Made by a program: the position numbers and the translations under genes. 64,000 nt of DNA from AP-15 sp963832875 (GTDB lineage: Bacteria; Pseudomonadota; Alphaproteobacteria; ATCC43930; CGMCC-115725). The stretch covers positions 194,159-258,158 of the forward strand of contig CAWHWB010000005.1 of NCBI GenBank assembly GCA_963832875.1. The letters are read 5' to 3'. The notes below the pieces were generated by a model. That model did no database searches and was not told the origin of the DNA. It worked only from the letters and a program-made list of their open reading frames with translations. Of this stretch, positions 49,606 to 58,948 are shown piece by piece; within the stretch, counting starts at the first letter, position 1; every line of letters begins with the position of its first letter.

Positions 49606-50369
49606 TGGCGGCCGCCTCCAGCGATCCCTTTCGCCTCGACGGCAAGGTGGCGCTGGTCACCGGTGCCGGGCGCGGGATCGGGCGCGCCGTAGCCCTGGCG
49701 CTCGCCGCCGCCGGGGCCGAGCTGGTGCTGGTCAGCCGCACGCAGATCGAGCTCGACGAGGTCGCCGCCGAGACCGCGCGAGCGGGCCGCCGGGCGCGCA
49801 CACTGCGCCTCGACGTGACCGACAGCGCCGCGGTGCGCGACGCTGTCGCCGGGCTCGGCCGCCTCGACATCCTCGTAAACAATGCCGGGATCAACCGGCC
49901 GCAGCCGTTTCTCGAAGTGGACGAGGCGACCCTCGACCGGCTTATGACGCTCAACATCCGGGCGGCGTTTATTGTGGCGCAAGCGGCGGCGCGGCTGATG
50001 GTGGCAAAGGGAGCCGGCGTCATCATCAACATGTCGTCGCAGATGGGGCATGTCGGCTCCGAGCGCGATCGCACCGTCTATGTGATGACCAAGCACGCAA
50101 TCGAGGGACTGACCAAGGCGATGGCGGTCGAATTGGCGCCAAAGGGCGTGCGCGTCGTCTCGATCGCGCCGACCTTTATCGACACCCCCTTGGTCCGGCC
50201 GTTTTTCGACGACCCAAGCTTCCGCCAATGGGTGCTCGGCCGTATCCCGTTGGGTCGCCTCGGCACGGTCGAGGAAGTGGCCTCGGCGGTCGTCTTCCTC
50301 GCCTCGCCCGCCGCCTCCCTCGTCACCGGCTCGAGCCTGCTGGTCGACGGCGGCTGGACCGCGTGGTAA
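49605..50369 (+). CDS. Short-chain dehydrogenase/reductase
   Basis: A 254-residue classical SDR with cofactor motif TGAGRGIG (about residues 18-25), NNAG, a catalytic Ser in NMSSQMG and YxxxK as YVMTKHA, ending LVDGGWTAW. It probably oxidises or reduces a small polyol or keto acid with NAD(P). The ATG at 49605 overlaps the DctP stop (TGATG), so it is translationally coupled to it; the pair may act on the same ligand. The frame extends upstream by 14 unconserved residues. Confidence 0.92.
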   Translation: MAAASSDPFRLDGKVALVTGAGRGIGRAVALALAAAGAELVLVSRTQIELDEVAAETARAGRRARTLRLDVTDSAAVRDAVAGLGRLDILVNNAGINRPQPFLEVDEATLDRLMTLNIRAAFIVAQAAARLMVAKGAGVIINMSSQMGHVGSERDRTVYVMTKHAIEGLTKAMAVELAPKGVRVVSIAPTFIDTPLVRPFFDDPSFRQWVLGRIPLGRLGTVEEVASAVVFLASPAASLVTGSSLLVDGGWTAW

Positions 50370-50397
50370 TCAGCGATCGGCGGCGCATTTCAAGTTT

Positions 50398-51807
50398 TTA
50401 GGCGAGTTGCACCGCGGGCTCGGCTGCGATCACCTCGATCTGGCCGACGGTCTCCTTGCCGAACAGGATCGGAATGAAAGCGCCGATTGCGGCAAAGAAC
50501 ATCGTTGTGCCGAAGAAGATCGCCGGCGAACCGGTATAGGGCACCATGAGAGCCGGCAGCAGGCCGGCGAAGAAAATCCGGCCGCTCAATTCGCCGAAGA
50601 TGTGGCCGCGGCCGCGCAAACCCGTCGGGAACTGCTCGGACATATAAACCCGGGTCGCGCTGAATGCCGACACCACAGTGAAGCCGACGATCAGGCCGCC
50701 CGCGATCATTACCACGTGGGCGTATGATCCCGCCGAGTGCGCGAGCATCATCAGGCCGTAGCCGGGCACCGCCCCGATCATCACAAAGAAGATCGTCCAG
50801 CGCCGGCCGATGATCTCCATCAGCCAGGCACAGAAGCCTTTCCCGACAAAGCTCACCATGTAGATGACCGAGGTGAGACCCAAGCTCACGGCGACGGGAT
50901 AACCCTGGTTGTGCAGCGCCTTTGGCAATAGTGTCGCGGTCATAAAAGCAGCGGAGGCGGCGCACATGCCGGTCAGCACGCCGACCAGGGTGAACCGCAG
51001 CTGGCCCTTGGCGAACAAGTGCCAGTAAGGCGGCAGTTTCTCACGGGCGGCCTCGCGAACGTTGCCGAGTTCGGCCAGCGTCAGCGGCGGCACGCGGTTG
51101 CCGCTACGCCTGATGATCCCGTTGACGATACCGACCGCGATCCGCGCCTCGCCGCGCCGCAGACGCCAGCGCGGGCTCCCCGGCAACAGGAAATAGACCG
51201 CCAGCGCGACCAAGATCCCCAACCCGCCTGGTAACGCCAGGAGCCGAAACGCAGCGGGATTGCCGGCGATCTGGCTGGCGAAGAGCGCTGGGAAGGTGAT
51301 CCCCAAGGCCAGCGACATCTCGTAGATCCCGCCATAGGTGCGGCGGTGCTGCGCCGGCATCAATTCGGCCGCGATCGGGAACGCTGCCGAGACGACGCCG
51401 CCGGCGCCGAGCCCGGTCAACGCCCGCAGGATGATGAGCTGCTCGGCGTTCTGTACCAGCGGGATCAGCAGCGTAAAGAACGCTGTCGCAATCACGCCGA
51501 TCAGCAGCATGGCCCTGCGGCTCAAGCGGTCGCCGACCAGCGAGAAGCCGAGGCCGCTGACCGTCAGCATGATGGCCGGGCCGAGGATCAACCAGCGGAT
51601 GTCGGTGCCGGTCAGATGCAGCGGTACCTTGGCCAGCAGAATGAACGAGCCGGTCAGAAAGATATCGTAGGCCTCGATCAGGGCGACGAGGGAGAGGATA
51701 GAAATGATCAAGACCTGGTAGGGGCTGAACGGAATGCTGTCCATCTTGCGGCCAAGCACCCGGCTGGCCGAAGCGCCCAACATCTCTGTCGGCGATTGAG
51801 CGGTCAT
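50398..51807 (-). CDS. MFS transporter (sugar/organic-acid porter type)
   Basis: A 469-residue protein with 12 predicted helices. The sequence has GFSLVGDRLSRRAMLL (loop 2-3 motif), RALTGLGAGGVVSAAFPIAAELMPAQHRRTYGG, typical of the sugar/aromatic-acid porter groups, and GSPRWRLRRGE at the central loop. GGGAGG precedes ATG 51807, so the ATG at 51843 is not used. It is convergent with the SDR gene, 28 bases apart. The substrate cannot be predicted; proximity to the DctP/SDR pair hints at organic acids or polyols. Confidence 0.88.
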   Translation of the reverse strand: MTAQSPTEMLGASASRVLGRKMDSIPFSPYQVLIISILSLVALIEAYDIFLTGSFILLAKVPLHLTGTDIRWLILGPAIMLTVSGLGFSLVGDRLSRRAMLLIGVIATAFFTLLIPLVQNAEQLIILRALTGLGAGGVVSAAFPIAAELMPAQHRRTYGGIYEMSLALGITFPALFASQIAGNPAAFRLLALPGGLGILVALAVYFLLPGSPRWRLRRGEARIAVGIVNGIIRRSGNRVPPLTLAELGNVREAAREKLPPYWHLFAKGQLRFTLVGVLTGMCAASAAFMTATLLPKALHNQGYPVAVSLGLTSVIYMVSFVGKGFCAWLMEIIGRRWTIFFVMIGAVPGYGLMMLAHSAGSYAHVVMIAGGLIVGFTVVSAFSATRVYMSEQFPTGLRGRGHIFGELSGRIFFAGLLPALMVPYTGSPAIFFGTTMFFAAIGAFIPILFGKETVGQIEVIAAEPAVQLA

Positions 51808-52332
51808 GGTACCTCCCAGAGTTGCGGCAACCCCGGACACCATGCGACGACTCGAACGAACGAAGCTCGGACCGCCGCTTCCTTCGGGCTGACGCGCTGC
51901 GCCTGTTCATTTGCGAGGTCGGTTATCCAACTCTCGTCACTCCATACTTAATCCGGCGATGCCGATGTGTCATCGGCAAAGTGCGTCATCGCCGGCACAA
52001 AAACGCCGGATCTCTCCCGCTCGTTCCCTCCCTAAACCCCCCACCGCGTGCGCGTCCCCGACGGCTCCGCACGCGCGAATCCTCCCCCTCGCCGCGAAAG
52101 ACCGATTGCGCACGGCCGGTGCCGCGCCGGCGGTCGGCATCGAGCCGGCCCTATCTTGGCGGTCGTCTCAGCGCCGATCTCGATCGTACTCCAGCCGTCC
52201 TCGGCCACGGCGCGATGATCACACGTGGCATCAGTCAGATCACCTTCTCAAGCGGCGGCGTCAGTGTATGCTCGCGGGCCGTTGGGGGCCAAGCGAGTTC
52301 GTCCGCTCGGATACCCGGATGGAAGAAAGTAA
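51808..52332. other. Divergent intergenic region, MFS transporter and cyclase genes
   Basis: About 525 bases without a convincing gene. It contains the nested palindromes at 51953-51995 and otherwise C-rich, low-information sequence. Promoters for both flanking genes should lie here. No RNA gene or terminator with a T-run is apparent. Confidence 0.4.
51953..51995. promoter_or_regulatory. Nested perfect palindromes
   Basis: The outer arms CCGGCGATG (51953-51961) and CATCGCCGG (51987-51995) are exact reverse complements. Inside, GCCGATG (51961-51967) and CATCGGC (51971-51977) form a second perfect stem with a 3-base loop. The element lies about 146 bases upstream of the MFS start. It could be an operator for a dimeric regulator or an RNA hairpin in the 5' leader. 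Confidence 0.4.
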
Positions 52333-54231
52333 ATGAACGCCGGCGAAGAAGAGTGGGTCGAGCGACGGCTGACGGCGATCCTGGCCGCTGATGTCGTCGG
52401 ATATTCGCGTCTGATGGGCGCGGACGAAGAGGGCACATTGCGACGGCTGAACGCGCATCGCGGACAACTCGTCGACCCAAAAATCAGTGAACACCGCGGC
52501 AGGATCGTAAAGACTACCGGCGACGGATTGCTGGTGGAATTTCCCAGCGTGGTGAACGCGGTGCGCTGCGCCGCCGAGATCCAGCGCGCAATGGTCGATC
52601 GCAACTCCGGGATGGCGGAAGATCAGCGCATCATCTTTCGCGTAGGGATCAATCTCGGCGACGTGATCGTCGAGGACGACGACATCTTCGGTGACGGCGT
52701 TAACATCGCGGCGCGGCTGGAGGCGTTGGCCGAGCCGGGCGGCATCTGCATATCGGGCACGGTGTACGACCATATCGGCGACCGGCTTCCCTACGCCTTC
52801 GCAGACATGGGGGAGCAGAGCGTCAAGAACATCGCACGCCCCGTGCGCGCTTTTGCGATTACCGCCACCGTCTTGGCCGCGACACCGCTTGTCGGCGTGC
52901 GGGCATCGACCTCCTCGGACCAGCCCCGGTCGATCCGGCCGCCTGGCGTATCGGCTGCGCTGAACCCGCGAATTGCCTCAGTCATCACCAGCGCCGAAGC
53001 AAAGCCGGCGCCACGTCTGTCGATCGTCGTGCTACCTTTTGCCAATTTGTCGAGCGATTCGGAGCAGGAATATTTCGTCGACGCAATTACCGACGATTTG
53101 ACGACCGATCTCTCGCGCATTGTGAACAGCTTCGTGATCTCCCGCACCACTGCATTTGGCTACAAGGGGAAACCGTTTAATGTGAGGCAGATCGCCAGCG
53201 AACTCGGCGTTCGGTATGTGCTGGAAGGGAGCGTGCGGCGGCTGGGCGAGCAGGTTCAGGTCAACGTCCAGCTGGTCGACGCCGCGAGCGGCAGTCACAT
53301 ATGGAGCGATCGGTTCGACACCGACCGCGCCAACCTTGCGAAAGCTCAAACCGATATAACCTCTCGCCTCGCACGGACTCTTAAGCTCGAGCTGCTGGAG
53401 GCGGTCGGTCGCCGGATGCAGCAGGACAATCCGGTGAATCTTGACGCCAGCGACTTGGTAATGCGCGGATGGTTCTTGTTTTATCGGCCACTGTCGCCAG
53501 CGAACCTGCAAGAGGCTCAGCGAGCTTTCGAGCAGGCGCTGGAGATCGACCCCGGGTCGTTCGATGCGCGCGTGGGTATCGCAACGATCTTGAATGAACG
53601 CATTCCAATGGGATTGACCCAATCGCGTGAACAAGACATGCAGCGCTCTGAGCAACTGCTCCGCGAAGCTTTCGAGTGCGATCGAAACAACTCCTGGGCG
53701 CTCTCTGAGTTAGGGCGGCTTCGTCGGTTTCAGGGGCGGTTAACTGAAGCGCAAATCGAATTCGACAAGGCGATCGCGCGGGACCCCAACAACACACGTG
53801 CCATCCTCCAGCTTGGGATAACGTTGATGTTGCTTGGTCGCCCGGGCGAGGCACTTCCTCATCTCGAGGAAGCACTCCAGCTCAATCCGGCATACCAGAA
53901 TGTATTCTATCGCTATTTCTGGTCGGGCTATTGCCACCTTCTTTTGGCCCATACAAACGAGGCTATAGACTTTTTCAGGAAGACCATAGCCGCCGGCCTG
54001 CAGCATCCTGGGCTGCTTGTGCTGCTTGCGGCAGCGCTCGGATTGAGGGGCGACATCGACGAGGCAAGAACCACTCTCGCTGAGGCGCTCAAGCTCCAAC
54101 CCGAGGTCAACTCCATCGCCCGAGTACGTGCTGTCCCGATCGGCGGCGTGCTCGAGGTTCCTCGGCTCGTCGCGCTTCAAGAAAAGACCATCTTTGCTGG
54201 TCTGCGCTGCGCGGGCATGCCTGAGGAATGA
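52333..54231 (+). CDS. Class III adenylate/guanylate cyclase with TPR domain
   Basis: A 632-residue protein. The N-terminal cyclase homology domain (residues 10-180) has RRLTAILAADVVGYSRLMGADEEGTL with the metal-binding Asp, KTTGDGLLVEFPS with the second Asp, and DIFGDGVNIAARLEALAEPGGICIS. A linker and a domain with SIVVLPFANLSSDSEQEYFVDAITDDLTTDL then RYVLEGSVRR follow, and the end holds at least three TPRs (AQRAFEQALEIDPGS, AQIEFDKAIARDPNN, ALPHLEEALQLNP). Such soluble multi-domain cyclases are abundant in Bradyrhizobium and relatives; their signals are unknown. GGAAG lies eight bases before the ATG. Codon use is less GC-rich in the TPR part than in its neighbours. Confidence 0.88.
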   Translation: MNAGEEEWVERRLTAILAADVVGYSRLMGADEEGTLRRLNAHRGQLVDPKISEHRGRIVKTTGDGLLVEFPSVVNAVRCAAEIQRAMVDRNSGMAEDQRIIFRVGINLGDVIVEDDDIFGDGVNIAARLEALAEPGGICISGTVYDHIGDRLPYAFADMGEQSVKNIARPVRAFAITATVLAATPLVGVRASTSSDQPRSIRPPGVSAALNPRIASVITSAEAKPAPRLSIVVLPFANLSSDSEQEYFVDAITDDLTTDLSRIVNSFVISRTTAFGYKGKPFNVRQIASELGVRYVLEGSVRRLGEQVQVNVQLVDAASGSHIWSDRFDTDRANLAKAQTDITSRLARTLKLELLEAVGRRMQQDNPVNLDASDLVMRGWFLFYRPLSPANLQEAQRAFEQALEIDPGSFDARVGIATILNERIPMGLTQSREQDMQRSEQLLREAFECDRNNSWALSELGRLRRFQGRLTEAQIEFDKAIARDPNNTRAILQLGITLMLLGRPGEALPHLEEALQLNPAYQNVFYRYFWSGYCHLLLAHTNEAIDFFRKTIAAGLQHPGLLVLLAAALGLRGDIDEARTTLAEALKLQPEVNSIARVRAVPIGGVLEVPRLVALQEKTIFAGLRCAGMPEE

Positions 54232-54523
54232 CTGGTGAAACCAAAACCTCGAGCCACCTGATATCGAATGATGATAGGCCGCTAGCCACCCGGACCGGGA
54301 CACCCGGATCGGAAAGCGAATGACCGTAAAGCGGCGTAGCCAGTCGATCTTTCCTCGCGGCGCTCGATGGGCGCCATGGGTCAAATTCGGGCGCTCGTCC
54401 GCAAGGTTGCCAAAATCGTCTGGTAACGTTCGCTCGATGACGCGACGGAACGATCGCTGCCAAAGCAAGCGCCGGCCTGTTAATTTACTGCAAATAACAG
54501 GCGAAACAGGAGTGGAGGATCGG

Positions 54524-55816
54524 ATGCCTCGCCATATCAAATCCGCTGCGCTGGGCGGGACCCAGGACGAGACCGATGCCAAGATCCGCGGCACCGTTGA
54601 GGGCATCATCGCCGATGTGCGCGCTCGCGGCGACGCGGCGCTGCGCGAACTTAGCGAGCGGTTTGACAAATGGTCGCCGCCGAGCTTCCGCCTCAGCGCT
54701 GACGAGATCGGCGCGCTCGTCGCTAAGGTGTCGCCGCAGACCATCGACGACATCAAATTCGCTCAGGCCCAGATCCGCAATTTTGCCGAGATCCAGCGCG
54801 CCTCGTTGAGGGATGTCGAGGTCGAGACCCTGTCCGGCGTGGTGCTCGGCCATCGCCATATCCCGGTCGGTCGGGTCGGCTGCTATGTGCCGGGCGGGCG
54901 CTACCCGATGGTCGCCTCGGCGCACATGTCGATCGTCACCGCCAAGGTCGCGGGCGTCGGCCACATCACCGCCTGCACTCCGCCGAACCAGGGCGGCCCG
55001 CATCCCGAGACGATCGCGGCGATGCATCTGGGCGGCGCCGACGAGATCCACGTGCTGGGCGGGGTCCAGGCGGTGGCGGCGATGGCCCTCGGCACCGATA
55101 CTTTCCAGCCGGTAGACATGCTGGTCGGCCCCGGCAACGCCTATGTCGCCGAGGCCAAGCGCCAGCTCTACGGCAAGGTCGGCATCGATCTGTTCGCCGG
55201 GCCGACCGAGATCCTGGTCATCGCCGACGACACCGCCGATGCCGAGATGTGCGCCACCGATCTGTTGGGCCAGGCCGAGCACGGGCCGACCTCGCCGGCG
55301 ATCCTGCTGACCACCTCGGACAAGCTCGCCCACGCCACGATCGCCGAAATCGCGCGGCAGTTGACCGTGCTGCCGACTGCTGATGTCGCGGGCGTCGCCT
55401 GGCGCGATTACGGCGAAATCATCCTGTGCGCCGACGACGACGAGATGGCCGCCGAGGCCGACCATATCGCCGCCGAGCATGTCGAGGTGCTGACCCGCGA
55501 GCCGCGCCGGTGGCTCGACCGGCTGCACAATTACGGTGCGCTGTTTCTCGGGCCCGAGACCAACGTCGCCTATGGCGACAAGGTGATCGGCACCAACCAC
55601 ACGCTGCCGACCAAGGGTGCCGCGCGCTACACCGGCGGGTTGTGGGTCGGCAAGTTTCTGAAGACCTGCACGTATCAGCAGGTCAAAACGCCCGAAGCCA
55701 GCGCCATGATCGGCGAATATTGCAGCCGGCTCTGCGCCATCGAGCGCTTCTGGGGCCACAAGGAGCAGGCCGATCTGCGCGTCCGCCGCTACGGCCGCAA
55801 AAACGCCGCGGAGTAA
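54524..55816 (+). CDS. Histidinol-dehydrogenase-family NAD-dependent alcohol dehydrogenase (HpsN-like)
   Basis: A 430-residue HisD-family enzyme. Conserved blocks are VGCYVPGGRYPMVASAHM, VLGGVQAVAAMALGT, LVGPGNAYVAEAKRQLYGKVGIDLFAGPTE, the zinc-ligand Gln/His pair in GQAEHGPTSP, and catalytic Glu-His in AAEHVEVL. The start and overall pattern look closer to catabolic homologs such as sulfopropanediol 3-dehydrogenase HpsN than to biosynthetic HisD, and no other his gene is nearby. GGAGG sits five bases before ATG 54524. Activity on L-histidinol versus a diol sulfonate or other alcohol is open. Confidence 0.8.
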   Translation: MPRHIKSAALGGTQDETDAKIRGTVEGIIADVRARGDAALRELSERFDKWSPPSFRLSADEIGALVAKVSPQTIDDIKFAQAQIRNFAEIQRASLRDVEVETLSGVVLGHRHIPVGRVGCYVPGGRYPMVASAHMSIVTAKVAGVGHITACTPPNQGGPHPETIAAMHLGGADEIHVLGGVQAVAAMALGTDTFQPVDMLVGPGNAYVAEAKRQLYGKVGIDLFAGPTEILVIADDTADAEMCATDLLGQAEHGPTSPAILLTTSDKLAHATIAEIARQLTVLPTADVAGVAWRDYGEIILCADDDEMAAEADHIAAEHVEVLTREPRRWLDRLHNYGALFLGPETNVAYGDKVIGTNHTLPTKGAARYTGGLWVGKFLKTCTYQQVKTPEASAMIGEYCSRLCAIERFWGHKEQADLRVRRYGRKNAAE

Positions 55817-55817
55817 G

Positions 55818-57170
55818 TCAGGCGCGACCGCGCGGGAAGATCGCCGGCCGCTCGGCGCGCAGAGGCGTGAACAGCAGGGCCGGGGCGGCAATTCCGACCG
55901 CGATCGCCGCCACCATCAGCGCGACCGTGATGCTCAGGGCGAGCGTTTCCGCCGGCAACGGTAGGGCCGCCGTGCCGTGCGCGATCTCGAGGCAGCCGAG
56001 CACGGCGCGAAAAGCATAGGCGCCGGGAACCATCGCGACGACGCCGGGAAAGGCGAAGGCCGCGGCCGGGGCCGCGAAATACCGGGCAAAGCCCTGCGCC
56101 AGAAACCCCGCGATCAGCGCGCCGATCAGAGTGCCGGCGATGATGTCGATGCCCAGATGGACGCAGAGCGTCCGCGTCGTATGGCTGGCGACGCCGCATA
56201 CGACGCAGGCCCACGCGATGCGCGCCGGCACGTTGAACAGAAAGGCGTAGCCGAGCGCCGCCAGCGCCGAGAACAGCGCATCTTGCGGGATCGCAATCGC
56301 CCGAGTCGGCTCCGCCACCGGGATCGTGACGCCCGTTGCCAGGGTCGCGACGAAGAGGCCGAGCGCGATCGCGGTGGTGACCAGGAACGCAAAGCCGAGG
56401 CGGCCGATGCCGAGGGTCATGTGGTTGCGGATCATGTCCTCGACGCCGTTGATCAGCGGCACTCCGGGCACGATGATCATGCCGGGCGCAACCAGGCACA
56501 GCGACGGCGTGGCGGTCGCGCCCAGCAGCACCGCGCCGCCGCCGATGACGCCGCTGAGGCAGGCGGCGGCGAACGGGATGACGATCGCATTGAACCGGCG
56601 TCTGCCTAGCTCCAGGCGCAGCCATGTCCCGGCGGCCCCGGCCAGCCAGGTTATCGCGAAGGTCGGCCAGTCGCCGCCGAACAGGCGGCTGAGGCTGGCG
56701 GCGGTCAGGCCGAGCGCCACGACGACGAGCCACCGCCCGTATTCCGGCGGCCGATGCTCGACCGCGTCGAGCGCCGCCCGCGCCTCCGCCAACCCGTAGC
56801 GGCCGCGCTCGACATCGTCAACGACGCGATTGACCGCTCCGACAGCCGTCATGCCGACGTTCATCGCCGGCACCCGAGAGCCGATCTTGGTGCGGAAATC
56901 GTCGCCGGCGACGATCGTCAGCAACAGCGCCTCATAGCTGACCAGCAGATGCGCCTCGCAGCCGAACCCCGCCGCGAAGCGCGCGACCGCCATCTCGACC
57001 TGCGCGGTGTCGGCCCCGTTCAGCAGCAGCAGGCGGCCGACCAGCAGCGCAAGGTGGGCGACTTTTTCGACCTCGCCCGCGGCCGGGACGACCGGTTGCG
57101 GCGAGGCACCCTCAGATCTCGGCGGGGTAGACCGGTTTATCGGACACAGGGCCCGCATGCGGCACGGCAC
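55818..57170 (-). CDS. ThrE-family threonine/serine exporter
   Basis: A 450-residue inner-membrane protein joining the two ThrE parts: an N-terminal DUF1212 domain (LLLLNGADTAQVEMAVARFAAGFGCEAHLLVSYEALLLTI) with five helices and a C-terminal DUF3815 domain with five more (IPQDALFSALAALGYAFLFNVP, AFAFPGVVAMVPGAYAFRAVLG). ThrE of Corynebacterium exports threonine and serine. Start uncertain by four residues (ATG 57170 or 57158). It starts two bases after the fumC stop, so fumC and this gene likely share a transcript. Confidence 0.88.
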   Translation of the reverse strand: MPCRMRALCPINRSTPPRSEGASPQPVVPAAGEVEKVAHLALLVGRLLLLNGADTAQVEMAVARFAAGFGCEAHLLVSYEALLLTIVAGDDFRTKIGSRVPAMNVGMTAVGAVNRVVDDVERGRYGLAEARAALDAVEHRPPEYGRWLVVVALGLTAASLSRLFGGDWPTFAITWLAGAAGTWLRLELGRRRFNAIVIPFAAACLSGVIGGGAVLLGATATPSLCLVAPGMIIVPGVPLINGVEDMIRNHMTLGIGRLGFAFLVTTAIALGLFVATLATGVTIPVAEPTRAIAIPQDALFSALAALGYAFLFNVPARIAWACVVCGVASHTTRTLCVHLGIDIIAGTLIGALIAGFLAQGFARYFAAPAAAFAFPGVVAMVPGAYAFRAVLGCLEIAHGTAALPLPAETLALSITVALMVAAIAVGIAAPALLFTPLRAERPAIFPRGRA

Positions 57171-57172
57171 GG

Positions 57173-58579
57173 CTACGCGCCGGTGGCGACATACGGCGTC
57201 ACCATCTTGCTCGGATCGACGATACGGTCGAATTCCGCCTCGCTAACATAGCCGAGGCCGAGCGCCGCTTCCTTCAGGGTCAAATCGTGGTCCATCGCGT
57301 GGTGCGCGATCTGTGATGCCTTGTCATAGCCGATGACCGGAGCAAGCGCGGTCACCAGCATCAGCGAGCGATCGAGGTATTCCTTGATTTTATTCAGGTT
57401 CGGCCTGGTGCCCTCGACCAGGAACTTGCGGAAATTGGTGCATCCATCGCTCAGGATGGCGATCGAGTGCATCAGGTTGAAGATGATCAGCGGCTTGTAG
57501 ACGTTCATTTCGAGATAGCCGCCGGCGCCGCCGAAACCGACCGCCACGTCGTTGCCCATCACCTGCACCGCGATCATGGTCAGCGCCTCGGCCTGGGTCG
57601 GGTTGACCTTGCCGGGCATGATCGACGATCCCGGCTCGTTTTCCGGGATCAGCAATTCGGCAAACCCGGCGCGCGGGCCGCACGACATCAGCCGGATGTC
57701 GTTGGCGATCTTGTAGAGCGAGGCGGCCAGAGTCCGCAACGTGCCGGAGAGGTGCACCAGCGCGTCATGCGCGCCCTGCACCGCGAATTTGTTCGGCGCG
57801 CTGACAAAGGGCAGCTGGGTCAACCGGGCGATCTCGGCCGCAGCCGCTTCGGCAAAACCGGGCGCGGCGTTGATCCCGGTGCCGACCGCGGTGCCGCCAA
57901 GCGCCAGCCGGTAGACGCCCTTCAAGGCGTCCTCGGTCCGTTCGAGATCGTCGGCCAGCATGCCGGCATAGCCCGACCATTCCTGGCCGAGCGTGATCGG
58001 CGTCGCATCCTGCATGTGGGTCCGGCCGATCTTGACGATGTCCCGCCATGCCGCGGCCTTGGCCGCGATCGCGTCGTGCAGCGCGCGCACCGCCGGGAGC
58101 AGCCGCCCGGTCACGCCCAGCGCCGCCGCGATATACATCGCCGACGGAAACGTGTCGTTCGACGATTGCGACATGTTGACGTGGTCGTTGGGATGCACTG
58201 GGGTCTTGCTGCCGAGCGGCGTGCCGGCGAGCTGGCTGGCGCGATTGGCGATCACCTCGTTGACGTTCATGTTGAACTGGGTGCCGCTGCCGGTCATCCA
58301 CACATGCAGCGGGAACATGTCGCGATGCTGCCCGCCAAGAATTTCATCGGCGACTCGGACGATCAGATCGTGGATCTTGTCGCTGAGCCGACCGCTGGAA
58401 TGGTTGGCGTTGGCCGCCGCCTTTTTGAGGATGGCGTAGGCATCGATCATCTCGCGCGGGATCAAATCCTGGCCGATGCTGAAATGTTCGAGCGAGCGCT
58501 GGGTCTGCGCCCCCCACAGCTTGTCGGCCGGGACCTCGACCTTGCCGAGGCTGTCGGTTTCCGTGCGAAACTCGGTCAT
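57173..58579 (-). CDS. fumC: Class II fumarase
   Basis: FumC interconverts fumarate and malate in the TCA cycle without an iron-sulphur centre. The 468-residue protein has the family blocks ETDSLGKVEVPADKLWGAQTQRSLEHF, TGSGTQFNMNVNEVIANRA and the signature GSSIMPGKVNPTQ. Homology starts at ATG 58579; the frame extends 33 unconserved residues further. Length is typical. Confidence 0.96.
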   Translation of the reverse strand: MTEFRTETDSLGKVEVPADKLWGAQTQRSLEHFSIGQDLIPREMIDAYAILKKAAANANHSSGRLSDKIHDLIVRVADEILGGQHRDMFPLHVWMTGSGTQFNMNVNEVIANRASQLAGTPLGSKTPVHPNDHVNMSQSSNDTFPSAMYIAAALGVTGRLLPAVRALHDAIAAKAAAWRDIVKIGRTHMQDATPITLGQEWSGYAGMLADDLERTEDALKGVYRLALGGTAVGTGINAAPGFAEAAAAEIARLTQLPFVSAPNKFAVQGAHDALVHLSGTLRTLAASLYKIANDIRLMSCGPRAGFAELLIPENEPGSSIMPGKVNPTQAEALTMIAVQVMGNDVAVGFGGAGGYLEMNVYKPLIIFNLMHSIAILSDGCTNFRKFLVEGTRPNLNKIKEYLDRSLMLVTALAPVIGYDKASQIAHHAMDHDLTLKEAALGLGYVSEAEFDRIVDPSKMVTPYVATGA

Positions 58580-58711
58580 GCCGCTGGCTCCTGATGCCGA
58601 GATCGAAGGTTCCAGTGTAGCGGTTTGAAAAGGACTACCAAAGCACGGCGGGTCCACGACGCTCGTCGCCCGTGGCAAAAATGCATGGCCTGCCGGACCG
58701 GGTGTCTGTGT

Positions 58712-58948
58712 TCAGCGAGGCGGAGGCAGATATCGGATCGCGGTCAGGATGATGACGACGGCGACGATGAGCACGCTGCCGAGACGGATCGTCAGATCGC
58801 GGCGTAGAAGCTCGATCTCCGCCTTGAGCTCCGACCGCACTGATGCGATCTCCGCCCTGAGCTGCGATCCGAGCGTAACGACCTCCGACCCCACCGAAGC
58901 AATATCGTCGCGGGTGGCAAGCTCGGCGCCGGACATCGCCTCGGCCAA
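58712..58948 (-). CDS. DUF1640-like coiled-coil protein with C-terminal membrane anchor, N-terminus impaired
   Basis: The visible product is 78 residues from TTG 58948 (or 66 from ATG 58936). It is a coiled coil (VVTLGSQLRAEIASVRSELKAEIELLRRDL) followed by one membrane helix (GSVLIVAVVIILTAIRYL). The same frame continues upstream with TGAVPFDTLKLARRLEGAGFPPKQAGDTAEALAEA, which is the normal N-terminus of this family, back to plus-strand 59044. There the expected start codon reads GTC, and no ATG, GTG or TTG lies before the TAG just upstream. Either the start codon was lost or a rare start is used. Function unknown. Confidence 0.65.
   Translation of the reverse strand: MAEAMSGAELATRDDIASVGSEVVTLGSQLRAEIASVRSELKAEIELLRRDLTIRLGSVLIVAVVIILTAIRYLPPPR

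Noticed and set aside
52333..52900. The cyclase domain as a defence-system (CBASS/Pycsar) effector
   Set aside because: It is a broad-family class III cyclase with TPRs and no adjacent effector gene; nothing links it to phage defence.
54485..55891. A 468-residue minus-strand frame opposite the HisD-like gene
   Set aside because: Shadow frame with no homology pattern and no ribosome-binding site.
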